Of a stretch of DNA of 43,552 nucleotides, positions 20,304 through 28,751 are shown piece after piece. Every line of letters begins with the position of its first letter. Within the stretch, counting starts at the first letter, position 1. Source of the stretch: Escherichia albertii NBRC 107761 = DSM 17582. Its GTDB lineage: Bacteria; Pseudomonadota; Gammaproteobacteria; Enterobacterales; Enterobacteriaceae. The position numbers and the translations under genes were made by a program. The notes beneath the pieces are model-generated. The model was not told the DNA's origin. It worked only from the letters and a program-made list of their open reading frames with translations, and did not search any database. The stretch covers positions 1 to 43,552 of the forward strand of contig NZ_BBMY01000024.1 in NCBI RefSeq assembly GCF_000759775.1, read 5' to 3'.

Positions 20304-20404
20304 TCACCCTTATAAAAGTCCCTTTCAAAAGCGGCCGCGGTGCTTTACAAAGCAGCAGCAATTGCAGTAAAATTCCGCACCATTTTGAAATAAGCTGGCG
20401 TTGA

Positions 20405-20659
<255 letters not shown>

Positions 20660-20703
20660 TTCCCCGAGAGCGTTGCTCTCCGATCAGACCGAGTTGTAGT
20701 TGT

Positions 20704-20746
20704 AAGGCCGTGCTTCCGAAAGGAATGCGCGGCTTATTTTCGTTTA
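20704..20746 (+). terminator. Internal attenuator T1 between rpsU and dnaG
   Basis: GGCCGTGCTTCC pairs with GGAATGCGCGGC around a GAAA loop, followed by TTATTTTCGTTT. This is the known partial terminator that keeps dnaG expression far below rpsU expression. Confidence 0.8.
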
Positions 20747-20769
20747 TGAATTGCTAGAAATCGGGGCCT

Positions 20770-22515
20770 ATGGCTGGACGAATCCCACGCGTATTCATTA
20801 ATGATCTGCTGGCACGCACTGACATCGTCGATCTGATCGATGCCCGTGTAAAGCTGAAAAAGCAGGGCAAGAATTATCACGCGTGTTGTCCATTCCACAA
20901 CGAAAAAACCCCTTCATTCACCGTTAACGGTGAAAAACAGTTTTACCACTGCTTTGGATGTGGCGCGCACGGCAACGCGATCGACTTCCTGATGAACTAC
21001 GACAAGCTTGAGTTCGTCGAAACGGTCGAAGAGCTGGCGGCAATGCACAATCTTGAAGTGCCTTTTGAAGCAGGCAGCGGTCCCAGCCAGATAGAACGCC
21101 ATCAACGACAAACTCTTTATCAGTTGATGGACGGTCTGAATACGTTTTACCAACAATCGTTACAGCAACCTGTTGCAACATCTGCGCGCCAGTATCTGGA
21201 AAAACGCGGATTAAGCGATGAAGTGATCGCCCGCTTTGCGATTGGTTTTGCCCCCCCCGGTTGGGACAACGTCCTGAAACGGTTTGGCGGCAATCCAGAA
21301 AATCGCCAGTCATTGATTAATGCAGGCATGTTGGTAACCAACGATCAGGGCCGCAGTTACGATCGTTTTCGCGAGCGGGTAATGTTCCCCATTCGCGATA
21401 AGCGTGGTCGGGTGATTGGTTTTGGCGGGCGCGTTCTGGGCAACGATACGCCAAAATATCTGAACTCGCCTGAAACCGATATTTTCCATAAAGGCCGCCA
21501 GCTTTACGGTCTTTATGAAGCACAGCAGGATAACGCTGAACCCAATCGTCTGCTTGTGGTCGAAGGCTATATGGATGTGGTAGCGCTGGCGCAATACGGT
21601 ATTAATTACGCTGTAGCGTCATTAGGCACTTCAACCACCGCCGATCACATTCAGTTGTTGTTCCGCGCGACCAACAATGTCATTTGTTGCTATGACGGCG
21701 ACCGGGCTGGTCGCGATGCCGCCTGGCGAGCGCTGGAAACCGCGCTGCCTTATATGACAGATGGCCGTCAGTTGCGCTTTATGTTTTTACCGGATGGCGA
21801 AGATCCTGACACACTGGTGCGCAAAGAAGGTAAAGAGGCGTTTGAAGCGCGAATGGAGCAGGCAATGCCGCTCTCCGCGTTTCTGTTTAACAGCCTGATG
21901 CCGCAGGTTGATCTGAGTACCCCTGACGGGCGCGCACGTTTAAGTACGTTGGCGTTGCCGCTGATTTCTCAGGTGCCAGGAGAAACATTGCGCATCTATC
22001 TTCGTCAGGAATTAGGCAACAAGTTAGGCATACTTGATGACAGCCAGCTTGAACGATTAATGCCAAAAGCAGCGGAGAGCGTCGTTTCTCGTCCTGTACC
22101 GCAGCTAAAACGCACGACCATGCGTATACTTATTGGGTTACTGGTGCAAAATCCAGAACTAGCGACGTTGGTACCGCCGCTTAAAAATCTGGATCAAAAT
22201 AAGCTTCCCGGACTTGGCTTATTCAGAGAACTGGTCAACACTTGTCTCTCCCAGCCAGGTCTGACCACCGGGCAACTTTTAGAGCACTATCGTGGTACAA
22301 ATAATGCGGCCACCCTTGAAAAACTGTCGATGTGGGACGATATAGCAGATAAGAATATTGCTGAGCAAACCTTCACCGACTCACTCAACCATATGTTTGA
22401 TTCGTTGCTTGAATTGCGCCAGGAAGAGTTAATCGCTCGTGAGCGCACGCATGGTTTAAGCAACGAAGAACGCCTGGAGCTCTGGACATTAAACCAGGAG
22501 CTGGCGAAAAAGTGA
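20770..22515 (+). CDS. dnaG: DNA primase DnaG
   Basis: DnaG synthesises RNA primers at the replication fork and interacts with DnaB helicase. The 581-residue protein is full length. The N-terminal zinc-binding domain has CPFHNEKTPSF and CFGCGAHG (Cys-His-Cys-Cys, residues about 40-64). The central RNA polymerase domain contains FAIGFAPPGWD, RFRERVMFPI and the TOPRIM motif VVEGYMDV (about 265-272), with ICCYDGDRAGRDAAWRAL carrying the acidic metal ligands. The C-terminal helicase-binding domain covers about 440-581. Second gene of the operon; it has a weak ribosome site (GGGGCCT), consistent with its low expression. The rpoD heat-shock promoter lies inside its 3' part. Confidence 0.99.
   Translation: MAGRIPRVFINDLLARTDIVDLIDARVKLKKQGKNYHACCPFHNEKTPSFTVNGEKQFYHCFGCGAHGNAIDFLMNYDKLEFVETVEELAAMHNLEVPFEAGSGPSQIERHQRQTLYQLMDGLNTFYQQSLQQPVATSARQYLEKRGLSDEVIARFAIGFAPPGWDNVLKRFGGNPENRQSLINAGMLVTNDQGRSYDRFRERVMFPIRDKRGRVIGFGGRVLGNDTPKYLNSPETDIFHKGRQLYGLYEAQQDNAEPNRLLVVEGYMDVVALAQYGINYAVASLGTSTTADHIQLLFRATNNVICCYDGDRAGRDAAWRALETALPYMTDGRQLRFMFLPDGEDPDTLVRKEGKEAFEARMEQAMPLSAFLFNSLMPQVDLSTPDGRARLSTLALPLISQVPGETLRIYLRQELGNKLGILDDSQLERLMPKAAESVVSRPVPQLKRTTMRILIGLLVQNPELATLVPPLKNLDQNKLPGLGLFRELVNTCLSQPGLTTGQLLEHYRGTNNAATLEKLSMWDDIADKNIAEQTFTDSLNHMFDSLLELRQEELIARERTHGLSNEERLELWTLNQELAKK
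22311..22346 (+). promoter_or_regulatory. Sigma32 (heat-shock) promoter of rpoD inside dnaG
   Basis: CACCCTTGAAAAACTG at 22311-22326 carries the sigma32 -35 core CTTGAA, and GGGACGATATAG lies about 14 nt downstream. This corresponds to the promoter Phs described within E. coli dnaG; assignment is from memory of that promoter plus the visible -35 motif. Confidence 0.6.
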
Positions 22516-22709
22516 TTTAACGGCTTAAGTGCCGAATAGCGCTCGGGAAGCCCCCGACAGCCGCACTGAGAGGCAGCGGCAATGATATAAGTACGCCCTC
22601 GTAATTATCGTTGGCGATAAACAACCGTTGAATTTCAGCGTTAACGTCTGAATGACATCCGGTCAGTCGCCCAACACCAACCTCATGAAATAAGTGTGGA
22701 TACCGTCTT

Positions 22710-24551
22710 ATGGAGCAAAACCCGCAGTCACAGCTGAAACTTCTTGTCACCCGTGGTAAGGAGCAAGGCTATCTGACCTATGCCGAGGTCAATGACCATC
22801 TGCCGGAAGATATCGTCGATTCAGATCAAATCGAAGACATCATCCAAATGATCAACGACATGGGCATTCAGGTGATGGAAGAAGCACCGGATGCCGATGA
22901 TCTGATGCTGGCTGAAAACACCGCGGACGAAGATGCTGCCGAAGCCGCCGCGCAGGTGCTTTCCAGCGTGGAATCTGAAATCGGGCGCACGACTGACCCG
23001 GTACGCATGTACATGCGTGAAATGGGCACCGTTGAATTGTTGACCCGTGAAGGCGAAATTGACATCGCTAAACGCATTGAAGACGGGATCAACCAGGTTC
23101 AATGCTCTGTTGCTGAATATCCAGAAGCGATCACCTATCTACTCGAACAGTACGATCGTGTTGAAGCAGAAGAAGCACGCCTGTCCGATCTGATCACCGG
23201 CTTTGTTGACCCGAACGCAGAAGAAGAGCTGGCGCCGACCGCCACTCACGTCGGTTCAGAGCTTTCCCAGGAAGATCTGGACGATGACGAAGATGAAGAC
23301 GAAGAAGATGGCGACGATGACGCCGCCGACGATGACAACAGCATCGACCCGGAACTGGCTCGCGAAAAATTTGCTGAACTGCGCGCTCAGTATGTTGTAA
23401 CGCGTGACACTATCAAAGAAAAAGGCCGCAGCCACGCCGCCGCCCAGGAAGAGATCCTGAAACTGTCTGAAGTGTTCAAACAGTTCCGCCTGGTGCCGAA
23501 GCAGTTCGACTATCTGGTCAACAGCATGCGCGTCATGATGGACCGCGTTCGTACGCAAGAACGCCTGATCATGAAGCTCTGCGTTGAGCAGTGCAAAATG
23601 CCGAAGAAAAACTTCATCACCCTGTTTACCGGCAACGAAACCAGCGATACCTGGTTCAACGCGGCAATTGCGATGAACAAGCCGTGGTCGGAAAAACTGC
23701 ATGATGTTTCTGAAGAGGTGCATCGCGCCCTGCAGAAACTGCAGCAGATTGAAGAAGAAACCGGCCTGACCATTGAGCAGGTTAAAGATATCAACCGTCG
23801 TATGTCCATCGGTGAAGCAAAAGCCCGCCGCGCGAAGAAAGAGATGGTCGAAGCGAACCTGCGTCTGGTTATTTCTATCGCCAAGAAATACACCAACCGT
23901 GGTCTGCAGTTCCTCGATCTGATTCAGGAAGGCAACATCGGTCTGATGAAAGCGGTAGATAAATTCGAATATCGCCGTGGCTACAAGTTCTCCACCTACG
24001 CAACCTGGTGGATCCGTCAGGCGATCACCCGTTCTATCGCGGATCAGGCGCGCACCATTCGTATTCCGGTGCATATGATTGAGACCATCAACAAACTCAA
24101 CCGTATTTCTCGCCAGATGCTGCAAGAGATGGGTCGCGAACCGACGCCGGAAGAACTGGCTGAACGTATGCTGATGCCGGAAGATAAGATCCGCAAAGTA
24201 CTGAAGATCGCCAAAGAGCCAATCTCTATGGAAACCCCGATCGGTGACGATGAAGATTCGCATCTGGGGGATTTTATCGAGGATACCACCCTCGAGCTGC
24301 CGCTGGATTCTGCGACCACTGAAAGCCTGCGTGCGGCAACGCACGACGTGCTGGCTGGCCTGACCGCGCGTGAAGCGAAAGTTCTGCGTATGCGTTTCGG
24401 TATCGATATGAACACCGACCACACGCTGGAAGAAGTGGGTAAACAGTTCGACGTTACGCGTGAACGTATCCGTCAGATTGAAGCGAAGGCACTGCGTAAA
24501 CTGCGCCACCCGAGCCGTTCTGAAGTACTGCGTAGCTTCCTGGACGACTAA
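22710..24551 (+). CDS. rpoD: RNA polymerase primary sigma factor sigma70 (RpoD)
   Basis: The housekeeping sigma factor. The 613-residue protein is full length: region 1.1 at about 1-80, region 1.2 at about 95-130, then a non-conserved acidic region with a [14 protein letters not shown] tract near residues 190-205. Region 2 (about 375-455) has the -10 recognition and melting sequence [15 protein letters not shown], followed by region 3 and region 4.2 with the helix-turn-helix [20 protein letters not shown] near residues 572-591. Last gene of the operon, with its own promoters within dnaG. The ATG at 22710 follows a 194-bp spacer after dnaG that holds no other gene. Confidence 0.99.
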   Translation: MEQNPQSQLKLLVTRGKEQGYLTYAEVNDHLPEDIVDSDQIEDIIQMINDMGIQVMEEAPDADDLMLAENTADEDAAEAAAQVLSSVESEIGRTTDPVRMYMREMGTVELLTREGEIDIAKRIEDGINQVQCSVAEYPEAITYLLEQYDRVEAEEARLSDLITGFVDPNAEEELAPTATHVGSELSQEDLDDDEDEDEEDGDDDAADDDNSIDPELAREKFAELRAQYVVTRDTIKEKGRSHAAAQEEILKLSEVFKQFRLVPKQFDYLVNSMRVMMDRVRTQERLIMKLCVEQCKMPKKNFITLFTGNETSDTWFNAAIAMNKPWSEKLHDVSEEVHRALQKLQQIEEETGLTIEQVKDINRRMSIGEAKARRAKKEMVEANLRLVISIAKKYTNRGLQFLDLIQEGNIGLMKAVDKFEYRRGYKFSTYATWWIRQAITRSIADQARTIRIPVHMIETINKLNRISRQMLQEMGREPTPEELAERMLMPEDKIRKVLKIAKEPISMETPIGDDEDSHLGDFIEDTTLELPLDSATTESLRAATHDVLAGLTAREAKVLRMRFGIDMNTDHTLEEVGKQFDVTRERIRQIEAKALRKLRHPSRSEVLRSFLDD

Positions 24552-24554
24552 TCT

Positions 24555-24588
24555 GTAGACCGGATAAGGCGTTCACGCCGCATCCGGT
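24555..24588. repeat. Single REP element after rpoD
   Basis: The sequence TAGACCGGATAAGGCGTTCACG followed by CCGCATCCGGT is a REP palindrome, inverted relative to the third copy of the cca/uppP BIME. It lies between the rpoD stop and the rpoD terminator. Confidence 0.85.
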
Positions 24589-24605
24589 GCTCGTCGCTAT
24601 ACTCA

Positions 24606-24633
24606 AACGCCATCTTTCCGGTGGCGTTTTTTA
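24606..24633 (+). terminator. Intrinsic terminator of rpoD
   Basis: ACGCCA (24607-24612) pairs with TGGCGT (24622-24627), followed by TTTTTTA. It overlaps the last codon of the convergent mug gene, so it may serve both directions. Confidence 0.8.
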
Positions 24634-25137
24634 TTGCCCACGCACTACCAGCGCCTCATTCAACTCCCGATAAGCCTCCACCAGTTTCTCCAGTGAAATG
24701 CGGTTTAAACCGCTGGGATTCGGCAACACCCAAATCTGCGTCGAACCAATGACGAGAGTTTGCTTTCCCCACTGCACGCCTCGCTGGCGGAATCCTTGCT
24801 CAAACGCCTGTTTACCCAGAATCGCCAGCGCCTGCGGCTGAAAATTCTCAATTTTTTCAATCAACCTGCGCCCGCCTGCATACAGTTCCTGCCTTGAGAC
24901 TTCACTGGCCTGCACCGTTGGTCTGTCAACCAGTCTGGTAGCGCCACAGCGATAATCCAGCAGATGCTGCGCCTCCTGCGGCTTCAGTTGCCGGTCAGTA
25001 AATCCGGCCTGATAAATAACCTTCCAGAAGCGGTTTGCCGGATGGGCGAACGGAAAACCAAACTCTGCAGTAGAAAGCCCCGGATTGATACCGCAAAACA
25101 CTACACGCAACTCCGGCGCAAGAATATCGTTAACCAT
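24631..25137 (-). CDS. mug: G/U mismatch-specific DNA glycosylase Mug
   Basis: Mug excises uracil and 3,N4-ethenocytosine mispaired with guanine. The ATG at 25137 (MVNDILAP) gives 168 residues, the K-12 length. The active-site motif GINPG includes catalytic Asn18, and the wedge and second motif NPSGLNRIS is near residues 140-148. Relative to my memory of K-12 Mug there are more changes than in neighbouring genes, including STAEFGFPF near residues 22-30 where K-12 has SSAGTGFPF. The gene is convergent with rpoD and is the last backbone protein gene before the tRNA. Confidence 0.95.
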   Translation of the reverse strand: MVNDILAPELRVVFCGINPGLSTAEFGFPFAHPANRFWKVIYQAGFTDRQLKPQEAQHLLDYRCGATRLVDRPTVQASEVSRQELYAGGRRLIEKIENFQPQALAILGKQAFEQGFRQRGVQWGKQTLVIGSTQIWVLPNPSGLNRISLEKLVEAYRELNEALVVRGQ

Positions 25138-25218
25138 ATAAACCCCTAAACAACACAACCGGGGAAAAGTATAACGAATTGAAAACACATTGTTTATAAA
25201 AACAGCAGCCGCACGGTA

Positions 25219-25262
25219 ATGGCTGGATCACGACACAGAGTTACTTTATAATCCGCTACCAT
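25219..25262 (+). promoter_or_regulatory. tRNA-Ile2 promoter
   Basis: A perfect TATAAT is at 25247-25252, 10 nt before the tRNA 5' end. The -35 is poor (GGATCA or similar at about 17-nt spacing). The GC-rich sequence after the -10 is typical of stable RNA promoters. Confidence 0.6.
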
Positions 25263-25338
25263 GGCCCCTTAGCTCAGTGGTTAGAGCAGGCGACTCATAA
25301 TCGCTTGGTCGTTGGTTCAAACCCAACAGGGGCTACCA
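25263..25338 (+). tRNA. ileX: tRNA-Ile2 (anticodon CAT, lysidine-modified), ileX; island attachment site
   Basis: The 76-nt cloverleaf includes an encoded CCA. The anticodon at positions 34-36 is CAT in the loop CTCATAA; the locus next to mug and the sequence identify it as the minor isoleucine tRNA, in which TilS converts C34 to lysidine so that it reads AUA. All stems close, with a G1-U72 wobble at the top of the acceptor. The T-arm is GTTGG / CCAAC. From memory, K-12 ileX has GCTGG / CCAGC and a G1-C72 pair, so every difference lies in the 3' part. This fits replacement of the 3' end by an integrating element. Confidence 0.93.
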
Positions 25339-25347
25339 TATACAACA

Positions 25348-25382
25348 AAGGGTTAGCTAATAAATCAGCTAACCCTTTTTCT
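25348..25382 (+). terminator. Terminator of the tRNA gene
   Basis: A perfect 11-bp stem AAGGGTTAGCT (25348-25358) / AGCTAACCCTT (25367-25377) with an 8-nt loop, followed by TTTCTTTT, begins 9 nt after the tRNA CCA end. Confidence 0.9.
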
Positions 25383-25395
25383 TTTGCCTTTGAAT

Positions 25396-25419
25396 TGGGT
25401 CAGGTAATGGGTCAGGTAA
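25396..25419. repeat. Tandem 12-bp repeats (TGGGTCAGGTAA x2) next to the attachment site
   Basis: TGGGTCAGGTAA occurs at 25396-25407 and again, without a gap, at 25408-25419. Sequence of the type GGGTCAGG is often seen between a tRNA and a P4-type integrase gene, so these may be arm-type integrase-binding sites left behind. This is an inference from position. Confidence 0.7.
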
Positions 25420-25437
25420 GCTTTTTCTCCATCTGAT

Positions 25438-26283
25438 TCAGATGGCTGATAGTTGCCCCGGATAATGCTTCGCAATGATGTCATTTAGCCGATCAACCAG
25501 TTCCGGTTTTCTGAACGTGATGTGTGCGGAGCCCTTCTTAAAGTATCTGATGCTGAACATCTCATCTTCATAGTCCTCTTTACCCTGAACGGAGCGGATG
25601 TGATCATCCAGCCGAATGATGATATTTTCCCGGCTGTCGGGGATCGGTTTGCCGCTGAACAGGTGTAGCATTCTTTCCAGGTCGGCGAGTCGATCTGCCT
25701 GTTGCCCGGTGATAAGATGCAATCCCCATCTGTCCCACCTCACCAGGTTGTTGACGATAATTTTTCTGCCAAATTTACAGGGGGAGTTGGTTTTGTAATT
25801 CCAGCTCAGCCCTCTGAAGACGTTGATCACTCCTCGCTCAAACACTTCATCCTTATTCTGGTGCAGTTGCTCAAATGTGCTCCAAATGTTCGCTTCACTG
25901 ATTTCCGGAAAATTATCGTACTCCAGTGATCGGTACCATGTATCACGGGCCTGCGCATCCATTAATGACAGCATCCCGGAACGTTGCATCAGGTCACGCC
26001 AGATTTCGCGGTCAAGATTGCGGGTGATGGCTTTCATTGCGGTTTCCGGTTTCTCCATGAGCCAGCAGCCACAGCGAAAATCCTGTTTCATGGCCCAGTC
26101 CAGAGCAGTTTTACCTCCAATACTTTCTGTCAGTACCGAGATTTCAGCCAGTTGCCGGATAAGTGTGTCGATTTGCAGCAGTGAACTCTTTCGCACAGCC
26201 AGAATGTGGCTGACTGAGGTGGAGCAGATAACGTCCGTATGCCCGTTGACCACTTCCGGACGGGAGACTGTGATTGCAGACAT
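25438..26283 (-). CDS. DUF4942 domain protein (island gene)
   Basis: A 281-residue cytosolic protein that I recognise as a DUF4942 member, a family common downstream of cbtA in enterobacterial islands; its function is unknown. Features seen: an N-terminal region with a helical SLLQIDTLIRQL segment at about residues 34-45, a central aromatic region SMLS...WYRSLEYDNFPEI, and the conserved GRKIIVNNLVRWDRWG near residue 172. No signal peptide or membrane segment. Start at 26283 (MSAITVSRPE) follows AAGGAATATCGATT. It is the last gene of the minus-strand block and is separated from the upstream gene by a strong terminator, so it probably has its own promoter or relies on read-through. Confidence 0.85.
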   Translation of the reverse strand: MSAITVSRPEVVNGHTDVICSTSVSHILAVRKSSLLQIDTLIRQLAEISVLTESIGGKTALDWAMKQDFRCGCWLMEKPETAMKAITRNLDREIWRDLMQRSGMLSLMDAQARDTWYRSLEYDNFPEISEANIWSTFEQLHQNKDEVFERGVINVFRGLSWNYKTNSPCKFGRKIIVNNLVRWDRWGLHLITGQQADRLADLERMLHLFSGKPIPDSRENIIIRLDDHIRSVQGKEDYEDEMFSIRYFKKGSAHITFRKPELVDRLNDIIAKHYPGQLSAI

Positions 26284-26310
26284 AATCGATATTCCTTTTC
26301 GCAGATAAAT

Positions 26311-26343
26311 GAAAACGCCAGCCCTGTTCAGGCTGGCGTCAGT
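26311..26343 (-). terminator. Intrinsic terminator between DUF957 and DUF4942 genes
   Basis: ACGCCAGCC (26315-26323) pairs perfectly with GGCTGGCGT (26331-26339) over a 7-nt loop. On the minus strand it is followed by TTTTC, so it ends the cbtA-DUF5983-DUF957 transcript. Confidence 0.85.
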
Positions 26344-26367
26344 GGAATGAAGTATGGTGAGTGAGAC

Positions 26368-26565
26368 TCACCGCTTTTGTTGCAGAAACTGCAGTTGGCG
26401 CAGGATACGGATATCTTCCCTGGCCTGTTCAATACAGGGCAACAGTGCTGCCGAATCCGTTTTATCCTCATCGTTGTCGAAGATAATCCCTGATTCGCAG
26501 TCAATATTGTCCTGCAGCCACGCAATCAGAATATCCAGCGCCGTTTCTGTGGTTAATAATTTCAT
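26368..26565 (-). CDS. DUF957 family small protein (YeeW-like)
   Basis: A 65-residue acidic protein starting MKLLTTETALD and ending LRQLQFLQQKR. It resembles the small DUF957 proteins that follow cbtA in CP4-type islands (YeeW-like). The centre reads AWLQDNIDCESGIIFDNDEDKTDSAALLPCIEQA. A much longer frame reads through from upstream, but those residues overlap the DUF5983 gene out of frame, so the internal ATG at 26565 is chosen. It lies 19 bp after the DUF5983 gene and just before a terminator. Function unknown. Confidence 0.8.
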   Translation of the reverse strand: MKLLTTETALDILIAWLQDNIDCESGIIFDNDEDKTDSAALLPCIEQAREDIRILRQLQFLQQKR

Positions 26566-26584
26566 CCAGTGTCTTTTGTCCTGA

Positions 26585-27073
26585 TTACCAGTCGAAAGTG
26601 GGTAAGCCCGGCAGGCATTCAGCGCTGGCATCCAGATGAATGAGACTGACGCCATAACGTCGGGTAAGTGTGACAACCAGACGACGGAACGTTTTTGACA
26701 GGCCCAGGCGCTTAAGCCGCAGAACCGGGTATGACCACGCACCGGTACGTAACAGATATCCGCTACCTGTGAAATGAATCCATTCTGATTCGCCGGTGTC
26801 ATTCGTCTGATGTGACAGCGAATACAACCAGGCGTTGTCCTTTGCCGTGATATGCGCGGTACTGCAGCGTATGCCGGCAAGGGTTGCAAATGGCGGAGGT
26901 GTGCAGGTTGACTGTTGGTCGGATTCCTCCACCACACGGAGTGAATAACCGCTTTCAGCGACGTTATTAATCAGTTCAGTGAGATTAACACCATCGACGT
27001 CAACGACAATGCGCCCCATGTTCAGTGCCTGCACGTTAACGCTGTCAGCTTCCAGCGTCAGGGCCAGTTTCAT
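26585..27073 (-). CDS. DUF5983 family protein
   Basis: A 162-residue protein of the DUF5983 family, found after cbtA in many E. coli islands. Its ATG overlaps the cbtA stop (ATGA, 27070-27073), so translation is coupled to that of the toxin. Sequence landmarks: [20 protein letters not shown] at the start, [11 protein letters not shown] near residue 82, and [24 protein letters not shown] near 126-150. It looks like a compact cytosolic protein with no membrane segment. The role is unknown; coupling to the toxin gene suggests a linked function. Confidence 0.85.
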   Translation of the reverse strand: MKLALTLEADSVNVQALNMGRIVVDVDGVNLTELINNVAESGYSLRVVEESDQQSTCTPPPFATLAGIRCSTAHITAKDNAWLYSLSHQTNDTGESEWIHFTGSGYLLRTGAWSYPVLRLKRLGLSKTFRRLVVTLTRRYGVSLIHLDASAECLPGLPTFDW

Positions 27074-27447
27074 CGTTTCGCCTCCTGATACTTACCCAGG
27101 GTAATGTTATTTACCGTTCTGTAATTGTCGCGGGCCATCAGGCCGGTTGCCCGGCGGGCCCGGAGGATATCAATACTGTTTATTAACTGAGAACGGGTAC
27201 AGGCGCTGAATCCCGGCTGGTCGGTACGCACCAGTGCGTATTTTTCAACGAGAAAGTTCACCGCATCGCACAGTGAAATGCCTGCCTCAATATGCTGCTC
27301 AATCACACGTTCATCAGCGAACTGTGTGTCATTCAGTGTGAGGCCGTAATGCTGGTCCAGCAGTCGGGAGAGCAGAGTCTGCCAGATGGTGACGGGAGAC
27401 GGGCAGCGCGATGCCTCCCGTACGAGTGTATCGGGTAATGTTTTCAT
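27070..27447 (-). CDS. cbtA: Type IV toxin CbtA (YeeV/YkfI/YpjF family)
   Basis: CbtA is the toxin of a type IV toxin-antitoxin pair; it binds FtsZ and MreB and blocks division and elongation in E. coli. The ATG at 27447 (MKTLPDTL) gives 125 residues, one more than K-12 YeeV as I remember it. The core [17 protein letters not shown] and [20 protein letters not shown] are intact, while the N-terminus (residues 6-18) differs. The antitoxin cbeA lies 89 bp upstream on the same strand. Longer in-frame readings upstream overlap cbeA and are rejected. The stop overlaps the DUF5983 start. Confidence 0.93.
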   Translation of the reverse strand: MKTLPDTLVREASRCPSPVTIWQTLLSRLLDQHYGLTLNDTQFADERVIEQHIEAGISLCDAVNFLVEKYALVRTDQPGFSACTRSQLINSIDILRARRATGLMARDNYRTVNNITLGKYQEAKR

Positions 27448-27536
27448 ATTGAAGATTTTCCTGATATGCAGAGATGAAAAATGGGAAAGTGGCGTGGTGA
27501 AAACACCAGGCCGTAGCAGAAGGCTATTCTGGAGAG

Positions 27537-27890
27537 TTAATTTTTCATTTCGGGTATCGGATAAACAGCCAGATAAACGTAGCCACAACTGCCGAGGGTG
27601 TCGGCTTCGCAGGTCAGCCCTTTTGCATACAGCTTGACGGTATGCTGATGGCGGGGATTCAGTTCACCGCTGGTGAGCATGAGTTCCAGTTGTTTCATCA
27701 GCAGCGGAAAGGCCTGGTCCAGGTGGTACGCATCTGCATTGCTGAACCGCCCTCTGATACCGGCGCGGTCTGCAAGGTAATGCAACCGGTTACCCTCCTG
27801 CACCAGACGTGCCCCGAAACAGGGCGTCACTGTGCAGGGCAGCCCCCACCAGGGGCGGTCGTGATTGTCGTCGGGGAGTGTGTCTGACAC
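27537..27890 (-). CDS. cbeA: Type IV antitoxin CbeA (YeeU family)
   Basis: CbeA counteracts CbtA by binding and bundling the cytoskeletal polymers FtsZ and MreB rather than the toxin itself. The start is GTG at 27890 with GAGGA 7 nt upstream, giving 117 residues. The N-terminus [18 protein letters not shown] lacks a short TTLP-type insert seen in K-12 YeeU (122 residues, from memory). The rest, including [25 protein letters not shown] and [11 protein letters not shown], is conserved. It lies immediately upstream of cbtA, the normal antitoxin-first order. Confidence 0.92.
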   Translation of the reverse strand: MSDTLPDDNHDRPWWGLPCTVTPCFGARLVQEGNRLHYLADRAGIRGRFSNADAYHLDQAFPLLMKQLELMLTSGELNPRHQHTVKLYAKGLTCEADTLGSCGYVYLAVYPIPEMKN

Positions 27891-27969
27891 GATAAAGTCC
27901 TCACAGAAAATCGGTTAAGAATGCTCCGGTGGTGGCGATAATTCTGCTCATCTGAATGCCCTTCCAGAC

Positions 27970-28191
27970 TCAGTTCAGTGTGACGCTCATCAGCCGGACA
28001 TACGGACCAAAACTGTCCTTACTGTGTTCTGCAAACACGGCCAGCACACCGGGAATATCCTGTACTTCACGACCGGTATACTCTTCAGCACCGCCGTGCC
28101 AGCGATACTTACCGGTACAGAACGGAAAAAGACGGGATGCAGGATGCTGACGGTGAATACGCATGGCTTCACCACGGGTGATGATTTTCAT
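27970..28191 (-). CDS. yeeT: YeeT-type small protein (DUF987)
   Basis: A 73-residue protein starting MKIITRGEAMRIHRQHPAS and matching YeeT of K-12 island CP4-44. It has a basic N-terminal third and the conserved FCTGKYRWHGGAEEYTGREV stretch. It lies between the radC-like gene and cbeA in the usual order, and AGAGG precedes the ATG. Function unknown; it is nearly always found with the CbeA/CbtA pair. Confidence 0.9.
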   Translation of the reverse strand: MKIITRGEAMRIHRQHPASRLFPFCTGKYRWHGGAEEYTGREVQDIPGVLAVFAEHSKDSFGPYVRLMSVTLN

Positions 28192-28259
28192 AGTGTGATA
28201 CCTCTGAAGACAGAAGATAAAAGTGAAAACAGGTGTGATGTGGTTGTGATGGTGACGGG

Positions 28260-28736
28260 TTAAAGCAGGCCGTGTTCCGCAAAGGAGAAAACCTGGCTGC
28301 CACCGACTATCAGATGGTCCGGCACCCGGATATCCACCAGGCCCAGTGCCTGTACCAGACGTTCCGTGATAAGGCGGTCTGCCTTGCTGGGTGTGACTTC
28401 ACCGGACGGGTGATTGTGTGCCAGCACCACGGCAGCGGCATTGTGATACAGGGCGCGTTTAATCACTTCCCGGGGATGGACTTCCGTGCGGTTGATGGTG
28501 CCGGTGAAGAGGGTTTCACCGGCAATCAGCTGATTCTGGTTATTCAGATACAGCACCCGGAACTCTTCCCGCTCCAGTCCAGCCATGTTCAGAATCAGCC
28601 ATTCCCGTGCCGCACGGGTGGAGGTGAAGGCCACGCCGGGTTCATGAAGATGACGGTCCAGGGTTTTCAGGGCCCGCTGAATGAGGCTGCGCTCACCGGG
28701 CGTCATCTCTCCGGGCAGAAAGGAAAGCTGCTGCAT
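28260..28736 (-). CDS. yeeS: RadC-like JAB-domain protein YeeS
   Basis: A 158-residue member of the RadC/MPN(JAMM) family. The metal-binding signature is visible: Glu in NRTEVHPREV near residue 87-91 and the HNHPSGEVTPSKAD motif (HxH...SxxD) near residues 111-124. The ATG at 28736 follows AGGGACA; an upstream ATG five codons earlier is less well placed. It lacks the N-terminal helix-hairpin-helix region of full RadC. Despite the name, a DNA-repair role is not established; in islands these are thought to be metalloprotease-like proteins of unknown target. It starts 15 bp after the antirestriction gene. Confidence 0.9.
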   Translation of the reverse strand: MQQLSFLPGEMTPGERSLIQRALKTLDRHLHEPGVAFTSTRAAREWLILNMAGLEREEFRVLYLNNQNQLIAGETLFTGTINRTEVHPREVIKRALYHNAAAVVLAHNHPSGEVTPSKADRLITERLVQALGLVDIRVPDHLIVGGSQVFSFAEHGLL

Positions 28737-28751
28737 TGTCCCTGCCTCCAT

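Noticed and set aside
23256-24509. A 417-residue open frame on the minus strand inside rpoD
   Set aside because: It is antisense to the intact rpoD gene, has no ribosome site and a His/Phe/Arg-rich composition typical of a shadow frame.
26566-26937. Upstream extension of the DUF957 frame to 189 residues
   Set aside because: The extra residues are out-of-frame DUF5983 sequence without homology; the family-sized 65-residue start is preferred.
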